From Bradyrhizobium sp. (lineage in GTDB: Bacteria; Pseudomonadota; Alphaproteobacteria; Rhizobiales; Xanthobacteraceae): a stretch of 58,101 nt of DNA. Positions 1 through 8,153 of this stretch are shown piece by piece. A program made the position numbers and the translations under genes. The DNA is taken from assembly GCF_028868675.1 (NCBI RefSeq), contig NZ_JAGWUA010000004.1, forward strand, positions 1-58,101, given 5' to 3'. The notes beneath the pieces were generated by a model that ran no database searches, was not told the DNA's origin, and saw only the letters and a list, made by a program, of their open reading frames with translations. Position 1 is the first letter of the stretch; each line of letters begins with the position of its first letter.

Positions 1-233
1 GCCGCTATGTGGACTATCCCGACGCGTTCGCGGGCTGGAACTACGTCTCGTCGGTCGGCTCCTACATCTCCGGCTTCGGCGTGCTGATCTTCCTCTGGTG
101 CGTGCTCGACGCCTTCATGCGCAAGCAGAAGGCTGCCGACAATCCCTGGGGTGCCGGCGCGACCACGCTGGAGTGGACGCTGCCCTCGCCGCCGCCCTTC
201 CACCAGTTCGAAGTGCTGCCCCGCGTGCAGTAG
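1..233 (+). CDS. ctaD: Cytochrome c oxidase subunit I, C-terminal fragment
   Basis: This is the 3' end of the catalytic subunit of the aa3-type terminal oxidase; the gene begins outside the window. The frame is open from base 3 and reads [14 protein letters not shown], the usual start of the last COX1 segment. A last membrane helix (about [18 protein letters not shown]) follows, then the conserved tail ending [18 protein letters not shown]. The heme and copper ligands lie upstream and cannot be seen. The stop is TAG at 231-233. The next gene, ctaB, starts 60 bases later on the same strand, consistent with a coxBA-ctaB-ctaG-ctaE operon. Identity is secure from the tail motifs; only the last 77 or so residues are present. 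Confidence 0.95.
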   Translation, partial: RYVDYPDAFAGWNYVSSVGSYISGFGVLIFLWCVLDAFMRKQKAADNPWGAGATTLEWTLPSPPPFHQFEVLPRVQ

Positions 234-293
234 GCAACATCGGCCGCGACGCCCCTCGACGCGCCGCGGCCCGATCTCGAAGCGAGTAAGCCC

Positions 294-1238
294 GTGTCGG
301 TCATCGATCAAAACGCCATCGACGTCGGTCCCCGGATCTCCGAGGCCGACGTTGCCGACTACCTCGCGCTGTTGAAGCCGCGGGTGATGTCGCTGGTGAT
401 CTTCACCGCGCTGGTCGGGATGATGATGGCGCCCGGGCATTTCCATCCCGTGCTCGCGATCACCTCGCTGCTCTGCATCGCGGTCGGCGCCGGAGCCTCC
501 GGCGCGCTCAACATGGCGCTCGAGGGCGACATCGACGCCAAGATGACGCGCACGGCCAACCGGCCGATTCCGCGCGGCCGCGTGACCCGGGCCGAAGCCA
601 TGGCATTCGGCGTGACGCTGTCGTTCTTCTCGGTGATGACGCTCGGCATCCTCGTCAACTGGATCGCGGGCGGCCTGCTTGCCTTCACCATCTTCTTCTA
701 CGTCGTGATCTACACGCTGCTCCTGAAGCGCTGGACCGCGCAGAACATCGTGATCGGGGGCGCGGCCGGTGCGCTGCCGCCGGTGGTCGCCTGGGCCGCG
801 GTGACCGGCTCCGTCGCGGTCGAGCCGCTCCTGTTGTTCGCCATCATCTTCTTCTGGACGCCGCCGCATTTCTGGGCGCTGGCGCTGTTCCGTTCCGACG
901 ACTACGCCCGTGCCGGCGTGCCGATGCTGCCCGTCGTCGCCGGACCCGACGCCACGCGGCTGCAGATCCTGCTCTACACCGTCGTGCTGGTGGCGGTCGC
1001 CGCCGCGCCCTGGCCGCTCGGCTATTTCGACGCGGTCTACGGCATCGCCTCGCTCCTGCTCGGCGCCGGCATGCTGGCGCTCGCGATCAACGTCTATGTG
1101 TGCCGCGAGCGCGGCCAATCGCTGCGCGCGACCCGCAAGCTGTTCGCCTTCTCAATTCTTTATTTGTTCGCGCTGTTTGCGACCCTGCTCGTCGAGGTCG
1201 TGTTCCCGGCGCTTGCTTCGATGGCAGGGGGCGCATGA
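294..1238 (+). CDS. ctaB: Protoheme IX farnesyltransferase (heme O synthase)
   Basis: A 314-residue polytopic membrane protein of the UbiA prenyltransferase superfamily. It adds a farnesyl group to heme b to make heme O, the precursor of heme A for the aa3 oxidase. The first Asp-rich prenyl-diphosphate motif is seen as [19 protein letters not shown], and the heme O synthase signature [15 protein letters not shown] is present in the second half. Seven to nine hydrophobic segments are visible. The start is GTG at 294, as in [12 protein letters not shown]; no strong ribosome site is seen, so a slightly different start is possible. The stop overlaps the next small gene by four bases (ATGA), indicating translational coupling. 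Length is normal for COX10/CtaB. Confidence 0.95.
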   Translation: MSVIDQNAIDVGPRISEADVADYLALLKPRVMSLVIFTALVGMMMAPGHFHPVLAITSLLCIAVGAGASGALNMALEGDIDAKMTRTANRPIPRGRVTRAEAMAFGVTLSFFSVMTLGILVNWIAGGLLAFTIFFYVVIYTLLLKRWTAQNIVIGGAAGALPPVVAWAAVTGSVAVEPLLLFAIIFFWTPPHFWALALFRSDDYARAGVPMLPVVAGPDATRLQILLYTVVLVAVAAAPWPLGYFDAVYGIASLLLGAGMLALAINVYVCRERGQSLRATRKLFAFSILYLFALFATLLVEVVFPALASMAGGA

Positions 1239-1411
1239 CGCTGATTATGGCCGATCCACGCGAGCCAGAAGGAATAGTCCTCACCGAGGCGCAGAAGCGA
1301 AGCCGCCGTCAGCGTTCGATCGCGATCGCGCTGGCGCTCGGCGTGCTGGTGGTGTTGTTCTTCGCGGTCACCATGGTGAAGGGGCCGGCGGTGCTGCAAC
1401 GGCCGTTGTGA
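1235..1411 (+). CDS. coxF: CoxF-like single-pass small membrane protein
   Basis: A 58-residue protein with one central hydrophobic helix (about residues 29-47, [19 protein letters not shown]) and a basic patch (KRSRRQR) just before it, so the N-terminus should stay in the cytoplasm. Small proteins of this form sit between ctaB and ctaG in rhizobial cox operons and are called CoxF; their biochemical role is not settled. The ATG at 1235 overlaps the ctaB stop and has a GGGGG run just upstream; a second in-frame ATG lies at 1247. The name rests mainly on position and shape. Confidence 0.75.
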   Translation: MTLIMADPREPEGIVLTEAQKRSRRQRSIAIALALGVLVVLFFAVTMVKGPAVLQRPL

Positions 1412-1416
1412 CAGGG

Positions 1417-2064
1417 ATGGATCAGAAGCCGACCATATCGCAGGACGTCCGCCCGGCCGGGGCCGGCAAGGCCGCGCGCCGGGGTTTGGGGCGCGATGCG
1501 GTGGTGGCCTCGATCTGCGGCGCCATCGTGGCGCTGATGGTCGGCGCGTCCTATGCGGCGGTGCCGTTCTACAACTGGTTCTGCCGCACCACCGGCTTCA
1601 ACGGCACGACGCAGGTCGCGACCGCGGCGCCGAAGACCGGGCCGATCGCGCGCAAGATCGCGGTGCGCTTCGATGCCAACGTCGCGCCCGGCCTGCCCTG
1701 GAAGTTCGAGCCGGAACAGACCGAGATCGAGGTCAATATCGGCCAGGTCGTGACGGTCTACTACACCGTGACCAACCAGGCGGCGCGCACCACGTCGGCG
1801 CAGGCGGCCTACAACGTCGCGCCGCTGACGGTCGGGTCCTACTTCCAGAAGATCAACTGCTTCTGCTTCACCGAGCAGACCATGGCGCCCGGAGAGAAGC
1901 GGGAGATGCCGGTGGTGTTCTACGTCGATCCGTCGATCGTCGACGACCACGACAATGACGGGCTCGGCACGATCACGCTTTCCTACACGTTCTATCCGCT
2001 GCGCGACCCGGCCGTGAAGCCGCTCGCGGCGGGCGAGAACGACAAACGCAAGGGCAATCTTTGA
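1417..2064 (+). CDS. ctaG: Cytochrome c oxidase assembly protein CtaG/Cox11 (CuB insertion)
   Basis: A 215-residue copper chaperone that delivers Cu(I) to the CuB site of subunit I. It has one N-terminal membrane anchor (about residues 25-45) and a periplasmic Ig-like domain. The copper-binding CFCF motif is visible in INCFCFTEQ, and the membrane-proximal Cys is seen in [13 protein letters not shown]. The conserved C-terminal segment LSYTFYPL is present. The ATG at 1417 was chosen; an in-frame GTG at 1408, overlapping the coxF stop, would add three residues. It follows coxF almost without a gap, so it is very probably co-transcribed with the cox genes. Confidence 0.95.
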   Translation: MDQKPTISQDVRPAGAGKAARRGLGRDAVVASICGAIVALMVGASYAAVPFYNWFCRTTGFNGTTQVATAAPKTGPIARKIAVRFDANVAPGLPWKFEPEQTEIEVNIGQVVTVYYTVTNQAARTTSAQAAYNVAPLTVGSYFQKINCFCFTEQTMAPGEKREMPVVFYVDPSIVDDHDNDGLGTITLSYTFYPLRDPAVKPLAAGENDKRKGNL

Positions 2065-2142
2065 TCGCCGGGACCGCTCCCGGGAGATCGACGTCATGGG
2101 GATGAGTGCCTGATGGGCACGGGCTTAAGGAGAACGACCGCA

Positions 2143-3039
2143 ATGGCTACGGCGCAAGGCAAGCAACACGATTACCACCTGGTCGACCCCTCTCCGTGGC
2201 CGGCCGTCGGGGCGGTGTCGGCCTTCATCATGGCGGTCGGTGCGATCGCCTGGATGCATCACATGTTCAAGGGCGCGCCGATCGTGTTCGGCGTCGGCGT
2301 CATCGGTGTGCTCTACACCATGGCAAGCTGGTGGGGCGACGTGATCCGCGAGGCCCAGTACAAGGGCGACCACACCCGTGTCGTGCAGCTCCATCATCGC
2401 TACGGCATGATCCTGTTCATCGCCTCCGAGGTGATGTTCTTCGTCGCCTGGTTCTGGGCCTTCTTCAACTCGGCGCTGTTCCCGGCCGACGCCGTCCATG
2501 CCACCCGCGATGCGGTGTTCGGCTGCGGGCTCGGCACGCAGGCCGGCGCCTGCAGCGTGCCGGGCACCTGGCCGCCGAAGGGCATCGAGACCTTCGATCC
2601 CTGGCACCTGCCGCTGCTCAACACGCTGATCCTGCTGACCTCGGGCACCACGGTGACCTGGGCGCATCATGCGCTGCTCGAGAACGACCGGCAGGGCCTG
2701 AAATACGGCCTGATCCTCACCATCCTGCTGGGCGCGACCTTCACCTGCGTGCAGGCCTATGAGTACGGCCACGCGGCGTTCCACTTCTCCGGCAACGTCT
2801 ACGGCGCGACCTTCTTCATGGCGACCGGCTTCCACGGTTTCCACGTGCTGATCGGAACCGTGTTCCTGACCGTCTGCCTGGTGCGCGCCTATGCCGGCCA
2901 TTTCAGCCCGAAGCAGCATCTCGGCTTCGAGTTCGCCGCCTGGTACTGGCATTTCGTCGACGTGGTCTGGCTATTCCTGTTCCTCTGCATCTATGTCTGG
3001 GGCCGCGGCGTCGAGGTGGCGGCCCACGCCGCGCACTGA
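2143..3039 (+). CDS. ctaE: Cytochrome c oxidase subunit III
   Basis: A 298-residue integral membrane subunit of the aa3 oxidase with seven predicted helices. Family landmarks include HDYHLVDPSPWP near the N-terminus, WWGDVIREAQYKGDHT, the helix with SEVMFFVAWFWAFF, the histidines of FHGFHVLIGT, and the C-terminal WYWHFVDVVWLFLF. The frame is open from 2113, but the ATG at 2143 has a good ribosome site (AAGGAGA) and gives the usual N-terminus MATAQGKQHDYH. It lies about 80 bases after ctaG and is followed by a GC-rich hairpin before the DUF983 gene. Confidence 0.96.
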   Translation: MATAQGKQHDYHLVDPSPWPAVGAVSAFIMAVGAIAWMHHMFKGAPIVFGVGVIGVLYTMASWWGDVIREAQYKGDHTRVVQLHHRYGMILFIASEVMFFVAWFWAFFNSALFPADAVHATRDAVFGCGLGTQAGACSVPGTWPPKGIETFDPWHLPLLNTLILLTSGTTVTWAHHALLENDRQGLKYGLILTILLGATFTCVQAYEYGHAAFHFSGNVYGATFFMATGFHGFHVLIGTVFLTVCLVRAYAGHFSPKQHLGFEFAAWYWHFVDVVWLFLFLCIYVWGRGVEVAAHAAH

Positions 3040-3059
3040 CGAACGATCGATTGTGCTAC

Positions 3060-3087
3060 AAGGGGCGGCCTTTACGGGCCGCCCCTT
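3060..3087 (+). terminator. GC-rich hairpin after ctaE
   Basis: A perfect inverted repeat with arms AGGGGCGGCC at 3061-3070 and GGCCGCCCCT at 3077-3086, extended by one A-T pair, around a six-base loop. The following run is only TTTCG, so this may be a weak terminator or an attenuator or processing hairpin between ctaE and the DUF983 gene rather than a full stop. Confidence 0.55.
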
Positions 3088-3115
3088 TCGCATCAGGGGA
3101 GGGGCAGGAGAGCGA

Positions 3116-3502
3116 ATGACGGACCATCCTCCGACGACCGTGTTCCAGAGCGCGATGCGTGGGCTCGCCTGCAAATGCCCGCGCTGCGGTCAGGGCAAGC
3201 TGTTTGCGGGCTTTCTCACCCTGGCGCCACGCTGCGACCGTTGCGGCGTCGACTATGCCTTCATCGACACCGGCGACGGGCCGGCGATCTTCGTCATCAT
3301 GCTGGCTGGCGCCATCGTGGTTGCTTGCGCGCTGATCGTCGAGGTCAAGTACCAGCCGCCGTTCTGGCTGCATGCGGCGCTGTGGCTGCCGCTGATCCTC
3401 GCCACCACGCTGCTGCCGCTGCGTGCGATGAAGTCGCTGCTGATCGCGCTGCAATTCCACCACAAGGCGGCGCCGGGCCGGCTGGTCGATCGGGCGAAAT
3501 GA
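3116..3502 (+). CDS. DUF983 family membrane protein
   Basis: A 128-residue protein with two CxxC pairs near the N-terminus (CKCPRCGQGKLF and PRCDRCGVDY), likely a small zinc-binding knuckle, followed by two membrane helices (about residues 55-75 and 82-100). DUF983 genes commonly sit between ctaE and SURF1 in alphaproteobacterial cox clusters; a role in oxidase assembly is inferred from that. The start at 3116 has a clear ribosome site (GGGCAGGAG). Its stop overlaps the SURF1 start by four bases (ATGA). Confidence 0.9.
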   Translation: MTDHPPTTVFQSAMRGLACKCPRCGQGKLFAGFLTLAPRCDRCGVDYAFIDTGDGPAIFVIMLAGAIVVACALIVEVKYQPPFWLHAALWLPLILATTLLPLRAMKSLLIALQFHHKAAPGRLVDRAK

Positions 3503-4275
3503 AGGGGACCGCGACGCGCAGGCCCGGCATCGCCGGCTTCGCCCTGTTCACGCTCGTCGTGACGGCGCTCTTCATCGCGCTCGGCATCTGGCAGTTGCAG
3601 CGCCGCGTCGCCAAGCACGCGCTGATCGCGGCGCTGACCGAGCGGCTGGCGGCCGCGCCCGTCGCCTTGCCGCCGCCCGCGCAATGGCCCGCGCTCAATC
3701 AGGCCGGCGACGAGTTTCGCCGCGTCACGCTGACCGCGAGCTACGCGCCGTTGCCGGACGCGATGGTCTACAGCTCCGGCTCCGCGATCCGCAAGGATGC
3801 CGCGAGCCCGGGCACCTGGGCCTTCCTGCCGGCGCGGCTCGCAAGCGGCGAGATGGTGGTGATCGATGCCGGCTTCGTCGAGAACACGATGCAGGATCGC
3901 GCCGTGCAGGATCGCGCGGTGGCAAAGCTCGTCACCGGGCAGCCGGCGGCGCTGACGGGCTATCTGCGCTTCCCGGAGGCACCGGGTCTCCTGACGCCGG
4001 CGGAAAACCGCGCCAGGCGGCTCTGGTTCGTGCGCGATCACCTCGCCATTGCCAGCGCGCTCGGCTGGGGGGCGGTCGCGCCGTTCTATATCGATCTGGA
4101 GCAGCCGATGCCGGAGAACGGCATCCCCCGGCCGGGGTCGCTCGACATCCATCTCAAGGACGACCACCTGCAATATGCAATCACCTGGTTCGCGCTCGCG
4201 GGCGCCGTGCTGATCGCGTTCGGGGTCTGGGTGAGGGGACGGCAGCGCGGACCTCCGCGGCAGGTTGGTTCCTGA
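3499..4275 (+). CDS. SURF1 family cytochrome oxidase biogenesis protein
   Basis: A 258-residue SURF1/Shy1 homologue, known to help heme a insertion into subunit I. The expected layout is present: an N-terminal helix (about residues 12-32) ending in the signature GIWQLQRR, a periplasmic domain, and a C-terminal helix preceded by HLQYAITWFALA. The ATG overlaps the DUF983 stop, so the two are coupled. A short in-frame duplication is seen at 3891-3920, giving MQDRAVQDRAV; it looks like a recent 15-bp tandem slip in a loop. It is the last clear member of the cox cluster on this strand. Confidence 0.93.
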   Translation: MKGTATRRPGIAGFALFTLVVTALFIALGIWQLQRRVAKHALIAALTERLAAAPVALPPPAQWPALNQAGDEFRRVTLTASYAPLPDAMVYSSGSAIRKDAASPGTWAFLPARLASGEMVVIDAGFVENTMQDRAVQDRAVAKLVTGQPAALTGYLRFPEAPGLLTPAENRARRLWFVRDHLAIASALGWGAVAPFYIDLEQPMPENGIPRPGSLDIHLKDDHLQYAITWFALAGAVLIAFGVWVRGRQRGPPRQVGS

Positions 4276-4370
4276 CCACCGGGATTGTCCGGGGCTATCA
4301 TTCAGCCTCCGTTCACGCGTTAGATCATAAGCCGTCGTCGAATTTTCAGTGACCGAGCCGGAATTCCTGC

Positions 4371-4736
4371 GTGAGCGATTTCGATTCCATGGGGATTGTC
4401 GTCGACTGGCTGGACGCCTGTCGCAAGGGCGACCTGCAGTCGCTGCTGGACCTCTACGCCGACGACGCCGAGCTCGAATGCGAGTGCGACGGCACGCGCC
4501 TGTATCGCGGCCGCAGCGGGCTTGCGGACTATTGGGGGCCGCGGCTCGGCGGCTTCTCCTCGGCGGGCTTCGGCCTCGAGGAGCTCAGCCCGGCCCCGCA
4601 CGGCGTCGAGCTCGAATATTCGATCGCGGGATCCCTGCGCATCCGTGCGATCTTCGGCTTCAATGCGGACGGCAAGATCTTCCAAACGCGGTGTACGCCG
4701 GGTCGGCAAAATCCGGGCGATTGCTGCACCTGCTAA
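4371..4736 (+). CDS. SnoaL/NTF2-like fold protein
   Basis: A 121-residue protein of the nuclear transport factor 2-like superfamily. The pattern is typical: an initial helix (VVDWLDACRKGDLQSLLDLYADDAELEC), a Gly-Arg turn (LYRGRSGLADYW), then beta strands with a final FGFNADGKI. Members include ketosteroid-isomerase-like enzymes and simple binding domains; no substrate can be assigned. The start is GTG at 4371, and an ATG at 4389 is a possible alternative. The C-terminus ends in CCTC and butts directly against the dispersed repeat that also caps the truncated kinase on the other strand. Confidence 0.75.
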   Translation: MSDFDSMGIVVDWLDACRKGDLQSLLDLYADDAELECECDGTRLYRGRSGLADYWGPRLGGFSSAGFGLEELSPAPHGVELEYSIAGSLRIRAIFGFNADGKIFQTRCTPGRQNPGDCCTC

Positions 4737-4737
4737 C

Positions 4738-4805
4738 ATGATCCGGAAAGGTACGCGCTTTTCCGAAGCGGTCATGCTCGAGCGATGACCTGAACGCGAT
4801 GACGG
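4738..4805 (+). repeat. Dispersed palindromic intergenic repeat, copy A
   Basis: The stretch contains CATGATCCGGAAAGG, then TTTTCCGAAGCGGTCATGC, then a tail ending AACGCGATGACG. The two halves are partly complementary (GATCCGGAAA against TTTTCCGAA..TCATG). I recognise this layout as a dispersed repeat common in Bradyrhizobium and related genomes. A second, diverged copy lies at 46499-46563. This copy overlaps the last 34 bases or so of the kinase gene on the minus strand and supplies its aberrant C-terminus. Confidence 0.65.
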
Positions 4806-5617
4806 CTCGTCCCGATCTGATCGCGTTTGCCGAACAGGACCGGCCCGAGCTCATCGTGCAACTCGCGTGCGAGGGCCTGGCGCTCGTTGTCCTGCAACGA
4901 CACCAGCCGGCGCAACAGGTCGCGATTGTCCTGGCTCATGCGATCGAGCGTGCGGGCCAGCGCATTGGCCTCCGCGCAGCTCTGCCGGATCTCCGGCGGT
5001 CCCTCGATCGGGATCATCTGTGCGTAATCCCCGCCTCGCATCCGTGTGAAGCCTTCGCCGAGATTTCGCAGGGGACGCAGCGCCGATCCCGCGATGGCGT
5101 AGACAATGACTCCGGTCAGCACCGCCAGCACCAGGACGAGGCCGCCGAACGCGAGAAAGCCGATCCATTTTTCGAAGAGGTCGGCCGACAGGTCAGGCGG
5201 GAGAACGATATCGCCGACGTGCTCGCCGTCGATCGTCACCGGAAATGCGGTCTCGACGTCGGGTACCGCGAGAAGGTCGACGAACCATTTCGGCACGCCA
5301 TGTGGATTCTGCCGGAGGGCGGAGGCCGTCGAAGGTCGTAGCGGAACTGGTTCTGCCGAGCGGAATTGAATGGCGGCGGACTGATCGAGCGACTGTACGA
5401 ACGCCTGCAAAATCCTGCGCGGATTCTCCGACGAGGCGAGCGCATCGTTCAGTGCCTGGGCAACCGCCGGGGCTGCCCGCCGCGCCGGCTGATGCTCGTC
5501 GATCAACTGATCGGTCGCGAACATCTGCAGGAGCGCGATACCCATGATCAGCGCGGCCAGGAACATCGCGCCGAGCGGGAAAAACAGTTGCGCTCTGAAG
5601 GAAAGTCGCTTCCACAT
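4772..5617 (-). pseudogene. Sensor histidine kinase truncated after the H-box (no ATPase domain)
   Basis: 281 residues read as the front half of a NarX-like HisKA_3 kinase. There is an N-terminal helix (about residues 10-32), a periplasmic sensor region to about 150, a second helix (about 154-180), a HAMP linker (LRPLRNLGEGFTRMRGGDY), and the dimerisation helix with ERQALARELHDELG. The phospho-acceptor would be His254. Normal members continue about 200 residues with an HATPase_c domain. Here homology stops after GPVLFGK, and the last 20 or so residues (RDQIGTSRHRVQVIARA) have no family resemblance and enter the dispersed repeat. With no ATP-binding domain it cannot autophosphorylate alone, so I call it a broken gene. 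A divergent response regulator starts 84 bases away and was probably its partner. Confidence 0.8.
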
Positions 5618-5701
5618 TAGGTCAATTCTAGCGAGTATCGGCGCAATTCCGCCCGTGCATCTTTTCCCGCCGGGTTATCTGTTCGGTAGAAAGAGCCAGC
5701 A

Positions 5702-6346
5702 ATGCAAGATACGCCTAAACCGGCGACCAGGGTACTGATCGTCGACGACCATCCCGTGGTCCTCTCCGGTTGCAGAACCCTGTTTGCGGCGGATCATTCG
5801 ATCCGGATCGACGAGGCGAGCGACGCCAGATCCGGGCACCGTGCCTTCATCAGCAGGCGTCCGGACGTGACCGTCATCGACATCAGCCTGCCCGATGTCT
5901 CCGGCTTCGAGTTGATGCGTCGCATCCGCAAGGACGATCCCGACGCCAAGATCATCATGTTCAGCATGAACGACGACCCGGCCTTCGTGGTGCGGGCGGT
6001 CGAGTTGGGGGCGCAGGGCTATGTGTCCAAGGGCGATGACCCGCGAATTCTGCTGAAGGCTGTCCGCAAGGTCGCGGCCGGCGACAACTTCATCTCGCCG
6101 CAGCTGGCCGAGGCCGTGACGTTCTCGGGTGCCGCAATCAAGGCGAATCCGGCATCGCAGATGACGCCGCGCGAGCTCGAAATTCTTCGCCTGCTGGGGC
6201 GCGGCAACAAGATCGTCGAGGTCGCCGAAGCGCTCGGCATTTCCTACAAGACCGTCGCCAACACCACGTCGCTGCTCAAGCAGAAGCTCGGCGCGAAGAA
6301 CCATTCCGACCTGATCCGGATCGCCGTGTCGATCGGGATGGGCTGA
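5702..6346 (+). CDS. NarL/LuxR-family response regulator
   Basis: A 214-residue two-domain regulator. The receiver domain (about residues 9-125) has the acidic pair in VLIVDDHPVV, phospho-acceptor Asp60 in VIDISLPD, and the conserved Lys in GYVSKGDD. The C-terminal LuxR-type helix-turn-helix (about 150-210) has MTPRELEILRLLGRGN and a recognition region around ALGISYKTVANTTSLLKQKL. The ATG at 5702 is used. It diverges from the truncated kinase, sharing an 84-bp promoter region. All key residues are intact, so it may now be served by another kinase or by small-molecule phosphodonors. Confidence 0.92.
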   Translation: MQDTPKPATRVLIVDDHPVVLSGCRTLFAADHSIRIDEASDARSGHRAFISRRPDVTVIDISLPDVSGFELMRRIRKDDPDAKIIMFSMNDDPAFVVRAVELGAQGYVSKGDDPRILLKAVRKVAAGDNFISPQLAEAVTFSGAAIKANPASQMTPRELEILRLLGRGNKIVEVAEALGISYKTVANTTSLLKQKLGAKNHSDLIRIAVSIGMG

Positions 6347-6482
6347 CGGCGCCAACAGGCCGCCGGCGGCCGCGGGGCACGTCCGCATCGTCCCTGAGAC
6401 GGACCGGGAAAAACCGGAACATTCGGCGCCGCTTGCCGTTTTTGCCCTTGACGATCAGATGACGGACGACCAAAGCTCACGG

Positions 6483-6597
6483 CGACCAAGCAAGGGTTTC
6501 GCCGCGATCGAGCCCCCAAGGAGATAATGAAGGTCTGCACAGATCAACGACAGACCCTTCCAAGAGAGGGCTGCGGACACTCCCGCAGCCCTTTTTT
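6483..6597 (+). ncRNA. Candidate small RNA or leader ending in a strong terminator
   Basis: The roughly 390-bp gap between the response regulator and thrC contains no convincing gene but ends in an intrinsic terminator at 6568-6597. A smaller hairpin precedes it (GGTCTG at 6532-6537 with CAGACC at 6551-6556). A TTGACG box at 6448 with a 17-base spacer could place a start near 6483, but its -10 box is poor. A short reading frame with AAGGAG upstream begins at 6527 and runs through the terminator. This could be a free-standing small RNA, the trailer of the regulator gene, or an attenuated leader; the boundaries are inferred. Confidence 0.35.
6568..6597 (+). terminator. Rho-independent terminator upstream of thrC
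   Basis: Stem GGGCTGCGG (6568-6576) pairs perfectly with CCGCAGCCC (6583-6591) around a six-base loop and is followed by six T (6592-6597). This is the cleanest intrinsic terminator in the window. It ends whatever is transcribed rightward between 6347 and 6567 and insulates thrC. Confidence 0.85.
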
Positions 6598-6734
6598 GCG
6601 TCACGCCGGGTGCGACGGGGACGGTTTCCCGATGCCGCAAAACGCTTTATGGTGCCGCCCGCAGCCTGTTGTTGCAAACTAGGAACTTATATAAATCAAA
6701 GGCTTAGGCTTGTAGCCGGCCTTTGGAGGGCGGA

Positions 6735-8153
6735 TTGACGCGGTATATTTCAACCCGGGGCGAAGCCCCCGAGCTTGGCTTTTGCGACGTGATGCTGGCC
6801 GGGCTTGCCCGCGACGGCGGCCTCTACGTGCCGGTCGTATGGCCGCAGCTTTCGGCCGAGACTATCGCCGGCTTTTTCGGCCGTCCCTACTGGGAGGTCG
6901 CGGTCGATGTGATCCGCCCCTTCACGGGCGGCGAGATTTCGGACGCCGAGCTCGGCCGCATGGCGAACGAGGCCTATGCCACGTTCCGCCATCCGGCCGT
7001 GGTGCCGCTGCGCCAGATGTCGCCGCACCAGTTCGTGCTCGAGCTGTTCCACGGCCCGACGCTCGCGTTCAAGGACGTGGCGATGCAGCTGATCTCGCGG
7101 CTGATGGACCACGTGCTGGCGAGCCGCGGGCAGCGCATCACCATCGTGGTCGCGACCTCCGGCGACACCGGCGGCGCCGCGGTGGAGGCCTTTGCCAGTC
7201 TCGAGAATGTCGATCTGATCGTGCTGTTTCCGCACGGGCGCATCTCCGACGTGCAGCGGCGGATGATGACCACGACCGGCGCGGCCAACGTGCATGCGCT
7301 CGCCATCGAGGGTACCTTCGACGATTGCCAGGCCATCGTGAAGGGAATGTTCAACCATCACCGCTTCCGCGATGCGACCGCGCTGTCCGGCGTCAACTCC
7401 ATCAACTGGGCCCGCATCGTCGCGCAGGTGGTCTATTACTTCACCTCGGCGGTCGCGCTCGGCGCGCCGGCGCGGCAGGTCGACTTCACCGTGCCGACCG
7501 GCAATTTCGGCGACATCTTCGCGGGCTATGTCGCCAAGCGCATGGGCCTGCCGGTGCGGACCTTGCGCATCGCCGCCAACGTCAACGACATCCTGGCGCG
7601 TACGCTCAAGACCGGCATCTACGAGGTGCGCGAGGTGCACGCCACCGCGTCGCCTTCGATGGACATCCAGATCTCCTCGAATTTCGAGCGGCTGCTGTTC
7701 GAGGCCGGCGCGCGCGACGCGACCGGAGTCCGACGGCTGATGGACTCGCTGAAGCAGTCGGGCCGCTTCGTGCTGCCGGATCGCCTCTTGGCTGCGATCC
7801 GCGAGGAGTTCGACGCGGGGCGCGCGGACGAGACGGAGACCTCGGCCGCGATCCGTGCCGCCTGGCGCGAGGCCGGCGAGCTCGTCGATCCCCACACCGC
7901 GGTGGCGCTGGCGGTAGCCGATCGCGACACGACCGACACGAGCGTGCCCAACATCGTGCTGTCCACCGCGCATCCGGCGAAATTTCCGGACGCGGTCGAG
8001 GCCGCCTGCGGCATGCGGCCGCAACTTCCTGCCTGGCTCGACGGCTTGATGACCAAATCCGAACACATGAGGGTGGTGAAGAACGATCAGGCCGAGGTGG
8101 AGCGGTTCGTGTTGTCGGTCAGCCGGGCGACAAAGCAGGGAGTTGCCGGATGA
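6735..8153 (+). CDS. thrC: Threonine synthase
   Basis: A 472-residue PLP enzyme of fold type II that converts O-phosphohomoserine to threonine in the cytoplasm. It begins with the family N-terminus TRYISTRGEAPELGF. The PLP lysine is Lys113 in FHGPTLAFKD, the phosphate-cup motif is ATSGDTGGAA, and the substrate loop includes GVNSINWARI. The start is TTG at 6735, preceded by GGAGGG four bases upstream; the in-frame TTG at 6723 lies before this ribosome site and is less likely. The stop overlaps the next gene (ATGA at 8150-8153), so thrC and the M16 peptidase are translationally coupled. Confidence 0.96.
   Translation: MTRYISTRGEAPELGFCDVMLAGLARDGGLYVPVVWPQLSAETIAGFFGRPYWEVAVDVIRPFTGGEISDAELGRMANEAYATFRHPAVVPLRQMSPHQFVLELFHGPTLAFKDVAMQLISRLMDHVLASRGQRITIVVATSGDTGGAAVEAFASLENVDLIVLFPHGRISDVQRRMMTTTGAANVHALAIEGTFDDCQAIVKGMFNHHRFRDATALSGVNSINWARIVAQVVYYFTSAVALGAPARQVDFTVPTGNFGDIFAGYVAKRMGLPVRTLRIAANVNDILARTLKTGIYEVREVHATASPSMDIQISSNFERLLFEAGARDATGVRRLMDSLKQSGRFVLPDRLLAAIREEFDAGRADETETSAAIRAAWREAGELVDPHTAVALAVADRDTTDTSVPNIVLSTAHPAKFPDAVEAACGMRPQLPAWLDGLMTKSEHMRVVKNDQAEVERFVLSVSRATKQGVAG

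Noticed and set aside
4738..4805. Insertion-sequence remnant at the broken kinase
   Set aside because: There is no transposase fragment, target-site duplication or long terminal repeat; a small dispersed palindromic repeat explains it better.
6244..6540. A 98-codon minus-strand frame between the response regulator and thrC
   Set aside because: It overlaps the end of the regulator, has no family resemblance, and its composition is that of a random GC-rich frame.
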